Part shown: positions 15,373-20,805 of the stretch, piece by piece | Numbering within the stretch: the first letter of the stretch is position 1 | Layout of the letters: each line of letters begins with the position of its first letter | DNA from: a virus | Strand: one strand, 5' to 3' | Virus record (IMG/VR): IMGVR_UViG_3300043466_002203 | Span: 1-22,813 of that record | DNA length: 22,813 nt | The notes under the pieces: model-generated | What the model was told of the DNA's origin: nothing | Seen by the model: the letters and a program-made list of their open reading frames with translations, nothing else | Database searches by the model: none | Translations under genes and position numbers: made by a program

Positions 15373-15847
15373 CGGCAAGCGGAAGAAGACCGACGCTGAT
15401 TACGACGAAATGGCCCGCCTTGAATGGTTGGCCGGGCTGTATCGCATCGACGGCGACCTGGTGATTCCTGATTACGTGATCGAAAGCGCGATGATCAAGG
15501 GCGCCATGAAGTCCAAGCGTGGGCCCCAAGCCAAGTGCGGGCTGTTCTTCACTGATCACGCTTCGCTTGAGTTCGACGGCAAGCCTGCCACGATCACTGA
15601 TGACACCCTGTCGGAGATGTTCGCCAGTGGCCAGTTCACTCACACGATCGGCGTGAAGGTGGGCATGGCCAAGGTCATGCGGACGCGGCCGATGTTCCGC
15701 AACTGGAGCATCACGGTGCTGGCTCAGTACGACCCTGACGTGCTGAATATGCGCGAGGTCGAAGAGATCGCTGTTGACGCCGGCAAGCTGGTGGGCATTG
15801 GCGACTGGCGGCCCAAGCACGGCCGATTCAACGCCGAGGTGGCTTGA
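15257..15847 (+). CDS. Conserved phage protein of unknown function
   Basis: I choose the ATG at 15257 (MSNLPSVQIRLQGVSPLLCHNG), giving 196 aa. The pattern GVSPLLCHNGQTADPRNTYAK, then SGKRKKTDADYDEMARLEWLAGLY, GPQAKCGLFF, MRTRPMFRNWSITV, QYDPDVLNMREVEEI and GIGDWRPKHGRF recurs, to my memory, in uncharacterised proteins of temperate phages. The start is a beta strand and the end has a glycine-rich turn, faintly like the RAMP fold, but this is not established. It overlaps the HNH gene by 116 bases. No Shine-Dalgarno sequence is visible. Its stop shares bases with the ATG of the array-spanning frame (TGATG). Confidence 0.8.
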   Translation: MSNLPSVQIRLQGVSPLLCHNGQTADPRNTYAKAMKAVSGKRKKTDADYDEMARLEWLAGLYRIDGDLVIPDYVIESAMIKGAMKSKRGPQAKCGLFFTDHASLEFDGKPATITDDTLSEMFASGQFTHTIGVKVGMAKVMRTRPMFRNWSITVLAQYDPDVLNMREVEEIAVDAGKLVGIGDWRPKHGRFNAEVA

Positions 15848-16341
15848 TGTACTGGGCATCCGGCAACGGTGTAAGTCCCAGCCAGGTCGGGCCAAGCTCG
15901 GCTCGGCACGGCGGGGCCCGGTGTTGCCAGGCACGGCAGGGCGGGGCCAGGCGGGGTATGGGTCACAGACGGTGGCACGGAGGGCTTCGGCCTTCCCTGC
16001 CACCCTCACAAGGGTGGATGCGGCACGGCGCGGCGCGGTATGGCGCGTTTTGGCGAGGCTTGGCTTGCTGGGGCCTGGCGTGGCTGGGCAAGGGCTGCAG
16101 ACAGCAGCACGGAGCCTCTTCGGAGGTTCCCTGCTGCTCTCTTTGGAGGGCAGACAAGGCGCGGCCTGGACCGGCTTGGCCTGGCATGGCGCTGCGAGGC
16201 GGGGCGCGGCCTGGACCGGCTTGGCCTGGCATGGCGCTGCGAGGCGGGGCGCGGCAAGGCAAGGCGCGGCAAGGGCTGACGATCTCAGCGCGGAGGGCTT
16301 CGGCTCTCCCCAGTGAGTTCACCAAACACTTCATGGCATGA
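15847..16341 (+). CDS. Open frame spanning the pentamer array (doubtful gene, 164 aa)
   Basis: The frame starts at an ATG overlapping the previous stop (TGATG, 15845-15849) and ends in TGA overlapping the next start (ATGA, 16338-16341). These junctions are the same kinds seen between real genes elsewhere in this window, and the next gene has no ribosome site of its own. Against this, the product is a low-complexity reading of the array (GPAWPGMALRGGARP appears twice), and the array lacks stops in several frames on both strands, so openness means little. Either a genuine gene was invaded in frame by the repeats, or the overlaps are chance. Confidence 0.3.
   Translation: MYWASGNGVSPSQVGPSSARHGGARCCQARQGGARRGMGHRRWHGGLRPSLPPSQGWMRHGAARYGAFWRGLACWGLAWLGKGCRQQHGASSEVPCCSLWRADKARPGPAWPGMALRGGARPGPAWPGMALRGGARQGKARQGLTISARRASALPSEFTKHFMA
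15880..15964 (+). repeat. GGCNN pentamer array, module 1
   Basis: Seventeen consecutive pentamers in strict register; 14 of the 16 from 15885 start with GG, most as GGCNN. It ends GGTAT, GGGTC. Six bases (ACAGAC) separate it from the first TTCG hairpin. Confidence 0.85.
15971..16004 (+). repeat. TTCG-tetraloop hairpin, module 1
   Basis: Outer stem GGTGGCA/TGCCACC, a C-C mismatch, inner stem GGAGGGC/GCCTTCC with one G-T pair, and a TTCG loop. The right arm's CCACC can instead pair with AGGGTGG at 16011-16017 (CCACCCT, loop CACA), so two exclusive folds are possible. No T-run follows, so it is not an ordinary terminator. Confidence 0.85.
16022..16096 (+). repeat. GGCNN pentamer array, module 2
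   Basis: Fifteen pentamers in register, 12 of them GGCNN or GGTNN, ending GGCAA, GGGCT. The spacer to the next hairpin is GCAGAC, six bases. Confidence 0.85.
16103..16138 (+). repeat. TTCG-tetraloop hairpin, module 2
   Basis: Outer stem AGCAGCA/TGCTGCT, C-C mismatch, inner stem GGAGCCTC/GAGGTTCC with one G-T pair, TTCG loop. Outer stem sequence differs completely from module 1 while pairing is kept, which is compensatory-type evidence that structure matters. Confidence 0.85.
16158..16277 (+). repeat. GGCNN pentamer array, module 3, with a 45-base tandem duplication
   Basis: Twenty-four pentamers in register. Positions 16160-16204 and 16205-16249 are identical 45-base units (nine pentamers each), a recent duplication. 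The array ends GGCAA, GGGCT like module 2, then six bases (GACGAT) to the hairpin. Confidence 0.88.
16284..16317 (+). repeat. TTCG-tetraloop hairpin, module 3
   Basis: Inner stem GGAGGGC/GCTCTCC with a G-T pair and TTCG loop, flanked by a C-C mismatch and a weaker outer stem (CTCA/TGAG with internal mismatches). It ends about 20 bases before the ribbon-helix-helix start. Confidence 0.75.
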
Positions 16342-16490
16342 CCAACAAAAAAGACACTGATCGCCGATTGCTTCAGGTTTCGTTGAAGCCTGATTTTTAT
16401 GAGCGGGTTCGCCAGCATTGCGCCCGCATCGACCTGCCCATGGCTATCTGGGTGCGGCAGCTGATTAAGCGCGAGGTTCCCGATGATTGA
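16338..16490 (+). CDS. Small ribbon-helix-helix protein next to the pentamer array
   Basis: A 50-codon frame from an ATG at 16338 to TGA at 16488-16490. The sequence DRRLLQVSLKPDFYERVRQ followed by HCARIDLPMAIWVRQLIKREV gives one beta strand and two helices, the CopG/Arc-type DNA-binding fold. No Shine-Dalgarno sequence precedes the start, which overlaps the end of the array-spanning frame by four bases. The gene overlaps the helicase start by eight bases (ATGATTGA), so it is co-translated with it. Proteins of this fold can bind runs of short direct repeats, and a pentamer array ends 60 bases upstream; binding to it is my hypothesis. Confidence 0.75.
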   Translation: MTNKKDTDRRLLQVSLKPDFYERVRQHCARIDLPMAIWVRQLIKREVPDD

Positions 16491-17934
16491 ACTCCGCCCC
16501 TACCAAGAATTATTCACCGCCAACATCTCCACAGCACTAGCCATCCATCGGCGAGTGGTGGGCACCATGGCGACAGGTTCAGGCAAGGGCACGGTTGCCG
16601 CGTTCATGGCTGAGCGTGCTGCATCCCGTGGTCACCGGGTGCTGGTGCTGGCTCACCGCAAAGAATTGATTGAGGACCTGTCTGGCCGCATCGGTGGCCA
16701 CGGTGTGCGGCATGGGCTGATCGCTGCTGGCCGCAGCATGGACCTGAGCCAGGCTGTGCAGGTGGGCAGCGTGGATACGGTCGCGCGGCGGCTGCGTCTG
16801 ATCCCTGCGCCGACGCTGATCATCCAGGATGAAGCGCACCACCTGATCGAGGGCAACAAATGGGGCCGGGTGATTGATGCCTGGCCTGATGCGTACCTGG
16901 TGGGGCTGACGGCCACACCGCAGCGGCTGTCCGGTGAAGGGTTGGGTGAAGGTCACGGCGGGTATTTCCGCCAGCTGATCCAGGGGCCTACAGCGCAGTG
17001 GTTGACGGATGAGGGGTATCTGAGCCGCGCGCGAGTGCTGGCCCCGCCAGGGTTCGACCTGTCCGGGATCCGCAGGTTCGACACCGCCACGGGCAAGGCG
17101 CGAGCGTCTGAGGTGTTGCGCTCAGGGCAGGCAATGGGCGATCCGGTGGGCCACTACCGGCGAGAGATTGCACCGATCCACAACGGCACAGTGCTGGGGT
17201 TCTGCGTGAGCGTGCCGAACGCTGAGGGATACGCCCAGCTGTACCGCGATGCGGGGATTCCTGCGGCGTGCCTGCATGGGGATACGGAACCAGCACTGCG
17301 GCGCCAGCTGATTGCGGATCTAGGTAGCGGTGTTCTGAAGGCGCTGTTCAGCTGCGAGATCATCAGCGAAGGCACGGACATTCCGAGCGTCAGCGGTGTG
17401 CAGCTGCTGCGGCCAACGGACAGCCTGACGCTGTACCTGCAGCAGGTTGGGCGTGGGTTGCGGCCCATCTACGCGCCAGGCCGTGACCTGTCCACCAGGG
17501 AAGGCCGGCTGCAGGCGATTGCGGACGGAGGGAAGCCCTGGACTGTGGTGCTGGATCACGTCGGCAACAGCCACCGCCACGGGCTGCCGACGGATGACCG
17601 GGAGTGGACGCTGGAGGGCAAGGTAGGCCGCCAGGGTGGCCAGGCCGCCCCATCAGTCCGCGTCTGCCCCCGGTGTTTCTCCGCGATGCCGAGCGGCCGC
17701 CCGGTCTGCGCGGACTGCGGCCATGAGTTCGTCCCCGAACGCCGGGAGCTCGCCACGGTGGACGGTGAGCTGGTGGAGGTGCAGCGCCGCGAAGCCCGCC
17801 GCGAGCAGGCCACCGCCCAGACCCTCGAAGACCTGATCCAGATCGGCACGCGTCGGGGAATGAAGAACCCGAGAGGCTGGGCCCGGCATGTGCTGGCGGC
17901 GCGTGGTGCGAAGCGCGGGAAGGCGGTCGCGTGA
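16483..17934 (+). CDS. SF2 DEAH-box helicase with C-terminal zinc finger
   Basis: 483 aa from an ATG at 16483. Superfamily 2 motifs are all present: RPYQ (5-8), ATGSGKGT (motif I, 30-37), DEAH (116-119), TATPQR (143-148), FSCEIISEGTDIPSV (about 289-303) and QQVGRGLRP (motif VI, 320-328). A four-cysteine zinc site follows (C395, C398, C409, C412). The layout resembles phage and bacterial RadD/UvsW-like helicases that act on branched DNA during replication or recombination. Its start overlaps the ribbon-helix-helix gene, and its TGA overlaps the GTG start of the next gene. Substrate choice cannot be read from sequence. Confidence 0.92.
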   Translation: MIELRPYQELFTANISTALAIHRRVVGTMATGSGKGTVAAFMAERAASRGHRVLVLAHRKELIEDLSGRIGGHGVRHGLIAAGRSMDLSQAVQVGSVDTVARRLRLIPAPTLIIQDEAHHLIEGNKWGRVIDAWPDAYLVGLTATPQRLSGEGLGEGHGGYFRQLIQGPTAQWLTDEGYLSRARVLAPPGFDLSGIRRFDTATGKARASEVLRSGQAMGDPVGHYRREIAPIHNGTVLGFCVSVPNAEGYAQLYRDAGIPAACLHGDTEPALRRQLIADLGSGVLKALFSCEIISEGTDIPSVSGVQLLRPTDSLTLYLQQVGRGLRPIYAPGRDLSTREGRLQAIADGGKPWTVVLDHVGNSHRHGLPTDDREWTLEGKVGRQGGQAAPSVRVCPRCFSAMPSGRPVCADCGHEFVPERRELATVDGELVEVQRREARREQATAQTLEDLIQIGTRRGMKNPRGWARHVLAARGAKRGKAVA

Positions 17935-18401
17935 TCGAGCCGGCGTACCTCGCCAGCGTCCGCAGTCAGCTGCGGGCCGAGCTGGTGCTCGTGCTGGTAC
18001 AGCTGGAGCAGGTCTGCCCTGGGTGGTGGCTGTCGCTGGGTGAGCTGGCCGAGCAGCTGGGCACCGATCGAGCGACGCTCAACCGCAGCGTCAGCAAGCT
18101 GGAGACGCTGGGCCTGCTGCGGCGTACGTCCCTGGGCAACGGCGGCGGAACCTGGATCTGGTGGGTGAAGCGCAGCCCTGATGATGCGCCGCGGTCAGAA
18201 GCTGAGCCGGCCTGGGTGATCCGGCACACCACCACGCGGACCTATTCCCGGATCCCAATCAGCAACCCGTATGGCTGGGCAGCGCGCCACGAGATCCCGA
18301 AGCAGACGATGCGTTCATTCCTGGCGGGTAATCAGCTGGTCTTGCGGAACCAGTGGCAGCTGGTTGCAACACCTATGGATGGGTTGGATCAGGTGGCATG
18401 A
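17931..18401 (+). CDS. Winged-helix DNA-binding protein
   Basis: 156 aa starting at GTG 17931, overlapping the helicase stop by four bases (GTGA). Residues about 25-65 (CPGWWLSLGELAEQLGTDRATLNRSVSKLETLGLLRRTS) form a clear winged helix-turn-helix. The remainder (TWIWWVKRSP, then RTYSRIPISNPYGWAARHEIPKQTMRSFLAGNQLVLRNQWQLV) has no family I know. It could be a transcription regulator or a replication accessory protein that works with the helicase. A minus-strand terminator begins at its stop codon. Confidence 0.75.
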   Translation: MIEPAYLASVRSQLRAELVLVLVQLEQVCPGWWLSLGELAEQLGTDRATLNRSVSKLETLGLLRRTSLGNGGGTWIWWVKRSPDDAPRSEAEPAWVIRHTTTRTYSRIPISNPYGWAARHEIPKQTMRSFLAGNQLVLRNQWQLVATPMDGLDQVA

Positions 18402-18425
18402 AAAAGCCCCGGGGTTAGCCGGGGC
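18401..18425 (-). terminator. Intrinsic terminator of the HNH gene
   Basis: A 7-bp stem GCCCCGG/CCGGGGC with a 6-base loop (18406-18425) is followed on the minus strand by TTTTT. It lies 15 bases beyond the stop of the minus-strand HNH gene. The stem could also slow plus-strand transcription, though no T-run follows on that side. Confidence 0.82.
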
Positions 18426-18440
18426 GGGTGGGTCGGTCGG

Positions 18441-19328
18441 CTAAGCGGGCACAGGGATCGAGAGCTGTGCCGACAATGCATGTGGCGAATGTCGGCAAAT
18501 TTTCTTCCATTTTGTTTGGCTAAAAAACGGCTGAGATTTGTACCATTCTTCGACCAGCTTTGCTCCCTTGCTGGCATTACATGTAAAGCATGCAGGAATT
18601 AGGTTTGCGGCTTCGTCAAGGCCTCCCAGCTTGATTGGAAGCACATGGTCAATGACTATGCGATTGCTTGATCCACAGTACGCACATCTATTCTCAAACA
18701 ATTTACGTCTATGCGCCGCATCTTGTCGCTTGGCGGCGACAATGGCGCGCCTCATCGCACACCTTCGCTTTGCCCCGTAACACCTGCCTCTTTCTCTTGC
18801 CATTTCTAGGTTTAGCTTCCTATATTCACGCAACCTAGATCGAGCATAATCTAGGTTTTTGGTTCTCCATTCCTTGTGCCTTTGGGCCATGAGTTCTTTG
18901 TTGCGCTCATAATAAGCTTTAGCTATAAGCCTGACTCTTTCAGGATTATTCGCGCGGTAAGCCCTATGTCTTTCTCGTATTAAGTCACCGTTGGCAAGCT
19001 GGTAGGCTTTATTTCGTTCACGGCAATATTGCGAGTTTCTTGCTTGCCAGTTACGATAGCTTTCCCTTGCCTTATCAAGGTTATTTGCCCGCCACCGCCT
19101 ATTAATTTGCCTGGCATGCTCAGGATTTTTGGCCCTTTTTTCTCTGGCTTTAGATTTAAGTTTCTCGGCTACGGCTGCAATTAGCCAGTAACGAATGGTG
19201 ACAGGAGGCCTACTAAGGCTGCGGCCAATTTGAGCAATGGAGACTCCGCACGCAGCCATGACCTCTGCGTGGATTCGATCGCGTCGGAGCTTTTGAGGGT
19301 CGCGACGGCCCTTAGATTGAGATTGCAT
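18441..19328 (-). CDS. HNH endonuclease with helical repeats, homing-type
   Basis: 295 aa from an ATG at 19328. An N-terminal helix-turn-helix (GVSIAQIGRSLSRPPVTIRYWL, about 28-49) is followed by about eight units of 14-17 residues (66-190) of the type NPERVRLIAKAYYER and NLDYARSRLREYRKL, probably basic helices that track DNA. The HNH core is CAYC (C215, C218), VIDHVLPIKLGG (D227-H228), NLIPACFTCNASK (N242, C247, C250). The gene is visibly richer in A+T than its neighbours, points against them, and has its own terminator, all typical of a free-standing homing endonuclease acquired recently. Its target cannot be read here. Confidence 0.88.
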   Translation of the reverse strand: MQSQSKGRRDPQKLRRDRIHAEVMAACGVSIAQIGRSLSRPPVTIRYWLIAAVAEKLKSKAREKRAKNPEHARQINRRWRANNLDKARESYRNWQARNSQYCRERNKAYQLANGDLIRERHRAYRANNPERVRLIAKAYYERNKELMAQRHKEWRTKNLDYARSRLREYRKLNLEMARERGRCYGAKRRCAMRRAIVAAKRQDAAHRRKLFENRCAYCGSSNRIVIDHVLPIKLGGLDEAANLIPACFTCNASKGAKLVEEWYKSQPFFSQTKWKKICRHSPHALSAQLSIPVPA

Positions 19329-19343
19329 CGGTCGGTTTCTCGA

Positions 19344-19373
19344 CTGGTGTCACGGGTCCGGCTGGTGACACAG
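19344..19373. repeat. Inverted repeat upstream of the HNH gene
   Basis: CTGGTGTCAC (19344-19353) faces GTGACACAG (19365-19373), matching with one missing base. It lies between the HNH start and the TATAAT at 19391-19396, so it would fall in the HNH leader and could be an operator. Confidence 0.4.
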
Positions 19374-19390
19374 CGCGGATCCACACTTTC

Positions 19391-19398
19391 ATTATAAG
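19391..19398. promoter_or_regulatory. Divergent -10 elements (TATAAT minus, TATAAG plus)
   Basis: ATTATAAG reads as a perfect TATAAT on the minus strand, 62 bases before the HNH ATG, and as TATAAG on the plus strand just before the VRR-NUC GTG. No good -35 is seen on either side. The plus-strand copy also contains AAGGGG, the ribosome site for the GTG at 19409, so the minus-strand promoter is the safer reading. Confidence 0.4.
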
Positions 19399-19408
19399 GG
19401 GTGCACTT

Positions 19409-19801
19409 GTGGAAGCTCAGGTCCAGCAGCGCATTCTCCTGGCGTGCGGATCAGGCACCACCAGGCTCTGGCGCAACAATGTCGGCACCGGCTGGGCTGG
19501 GCCTGCCACCAAGGTCAGCGCCGGCAACATCCGCGCCGTGGCTGCAGCGCTCCGGCCCGGTGACGTGGTGGTGCGTCAGGGCCGCCCCCTGCACGCCGGC
19601 CTGTGCGTCGGCAGCAGTGACCTGATCGGATACCGCCAGGTGGCCGGCGTGGCCCAGTTCGTGGCGCTGGAGGTGAAATCAGCCACGGGCCGACCCACCG
19701 CCGAGCAGACGCGGTTCCTCGATCACATCCAGGCGGTGGGCGGAGTTTCCGGAATCGTGCGCAGCATCGACGACGCACGCACGCTGCTAGGGGTTCCGTA
19801 G
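19409..19801 (+). CDS. VRR-NUC domain nuclease
   Basis: 130 aa from a GTG at 19409 with AAGGGG seven bases upstream. The sequence has the VRR-NUC restriction-nuclease fold: GSSDLIGY (D71), FVALEVKSATGRPTAEQ (E88, K90, Q100), FLDHIQAVGGVSGIV and a final DDARTLL helix. Phage proteins of this type cut branched or damaged DNA and usually sit with helicases and recombination genes, as here. The TAG stop lies inside the palindromic operator of the next gene. Compact length is normal for phage members. Confidence 0.85.
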   Translation: MEAQVQQRILLACGSGTTRLWRNNVGTGWAGPATKVSAGNIRAVAAALRPGDVVVRQGRPLHAGLCVGSSDLIGYRQVAGVAQFVALEVKSATGRPTAEQTRFLDHIQAVGGVSGIVRSIDDARTLLGVP

Positions 19802-19818
19802 GGGTTCGGAACCCCTAC
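19788..19818. promoter_or_regulatory. Palindromic operator before the regulator gene
   Basis: A perfect 10-1-10 palindrome (GTAGGGGTTC, G, then its complement) covers 19798-19818, preceded by a direct copy TAGGGGTTCC at 19788. A TACGAT -10-like hexamer (19816-19821) overlaps its right end and would give a nearly leaderless mRNA for the ATG at 19828. GGAACCC also occurs in the promoter box at 20806. Confidence 0.7.
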
Positions 19819-19827
19819 GATATCCAT

Positions 19828-20571
19828 ATGCAGAACCACATCCCCGCCGCTGAACGCATCGACCGAGGCGTTCAGGTCCTGGCCTCGCTTATGAATCACT
19901 GGCTGGCCCCGTCCAGTAACGATCGGCTCTCAGCCATTTTCCGCTGGGCATATGGAGAACCAACCGGCCTCGATGGTGGCGCCATATCCCGGATTCGGAA
20001 TGGCCGGCAGCCCCGGGGCGCAGGGCTGAAGCACCTCGATGCGATGGCGGAAGCGAACCGCGCCATCTGGATCTGGCACACGGTCGGACCCGATGCGGCG
20101 ATACGGGAATTCGGCCCGCACAGCTCCTGGGATGTCCGCGCGGAATGGCTGGACGACGCGATCTGGCTCCCCTCCCCCATCGACCCCACCCAACCCCTGG
20201 ACCTGGGCGAGCTGGCGAGGTTGTTAATGGGCCGGCTGGAGCTGCCATATCTCGGCGAGCACCTGCTGGCCCCGGGGAAGCTGAGCCGGATGCGTCAGCG
20301 GCTGCCGGAGCTGTTGGACGATCTGGCCGAGGAGCAAGGGTGGAAACTGCGCGAGGCCGTGACCCGGTTCGCCGAGGCCTATCCGTCGAAGGATCCAGGC
20401 CGGCAGAAACGGATCCGTGACGTGGTGACGGGCGCCCGTGAGCTGACCGGCGAAGAGCTGGAGCTGGAGCTGGCCGCCCTGGCCCAGATGGTCGGCACGA
20501 TCAGGGGCACGGACTGCACACCAGCTGATCTACAAGCCGAGCTGTTGTCTGCTCGCCGTCGGCCGTCCTGA
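19828..20571 (+). CDS. Putative DNA-binding regulator
   Basis: 247 aa from an ATG at 19828. I do not recognise a named family. Residues about 28-75 (SNDRLSAIFRWAYGEPTGLDGGAISRIRNGRQPRGAGLKHLDAMAEAN) read like a helix-turn-helix of the Xre kind: a GLDGGAISRIRNGRQ recognition-type segment followed by LKHLDAMAEA. The rest is helical, with ELARLLMGRLELPYLGEHLL and a charged C-terminal part (ELTGEELELELAALAQMVG). The palindrome at its start suggests self-control, and related boxes stand before other early genes, so it may be the phage's early repressor or activator. The 3' end overlaps a small opposing gene. Confidence 0.65.
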   Translation: MQNHIPAAERIDRGVQVLASLMNHWLAPSSNDRLSAIFRWAYGEPTGLDGGAISRIRNGRQPRGAGLKHLDAMAEANRAIWIWHTVGPDAAIREFGPHSSWDVRAEWLDDAIWLPSPIDPTQPLDLGELARLLMGRLELPYLGEHLLAPGKLSRMRQRLPELLDDLAEEQGWKLREAVTRFAEAYPSKDPGRQKRIRDVVTGARELTGEELELELAALAQMVGTIRGTDCTPADLQAELLSARRRPS

Positions 20572-20698
20572 CGACGGTGTACTGGTGCTGCCCGTCGCGC
20601 CAGATCTCGGCGGGCTGGAACTCATCGTCAGGGACTTGAGCGAGCATCCGCCAGGCCTGGTCAAGGTGTTGGGGAGTCTCGCAATAAATCTTCAACAT
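20501..20698 (-). CDS. Small hypothetical protein behind a 13-C tract (65 aa)
   Basis: I choose the ATG at 20698, giving MLKIYCETPQHLDQAWRML, then AQVPDDEFQPAEIWRDGQHQ and YTVVRTADGEQTTARLVDQL. The composition looks like a small folded protein, with beta strands LKIYCET and HQYTVVRT. No family is known to me. The ATG lies two bases after a run of 13 C on the coding strand, and it overlaps the end of the plus-strand regulator by 71 bases. Both features leave the gene uncertain. Confidence 0.4.
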   Translation of the reverse strand: MLKIYCETPQHLDQAWRMLAQVPDDEFQPAEIWRDGQHQYTVVRTADGEQTTARLVDQLVCSPCP

Positions 20699-20700
20699 TC

Positions 20701-20713
20701 GGGGGGGGGGGGG
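20701..20713. repeat. Homopolymer run of 13 G
   Basis: Thirteen consecutive G on the plus strand, directly before the ATG of the minus-strand 65-aa frame. An upstream ATG on the minus strand (20714-20716) would be in frame with it only if the run had 11 or 14 bases. Slippage could therefore change expression; it may also be a sequencing artefact. Confidence 0.85.
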
Positions 20714-20805
20714 TACATGGCGACCGTTGCGGTTCCGGCTTTGTAGCCGCTGCTGCTGACTGCTGCCACGCGGATGCAACATCAGCATTATTGGGCAGAT
20801 GGGAT

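Noticed and set aside
15865-15885. Start of a tRNA or group II intron (GGTGTAAGTCCCAG)
   Set aside because: No cloverleaf or intron domains V/VI can be drawn around it, and no reverse transcriptase is encoded.
15774-16316. Long plus-strand frame across the array in a second register
   Set aside because: It begins inside the preceding gene and reads the GGCNN array; the array lacks stops in several frames on both strands, and its ends show no gene-like junctions.
15880-16317. CRISPR array
   Set aside because: There are no 23-40 base repeats with unique spacers of regular length; the unit is five bases.
15971-16317. CsrA-sponge RNA (ACGGAG near hairpins)
   Set aside because: GGA lies in paired stems, not in loops, and a CsrA-type regulator is not evident here.
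15963-16418. Minus-strand frames across the array
   Set aside because: They are stop-free only because the complement of GGCNN repeats rarely makes stops; the products are low-complexity and no ribosome site is seen.
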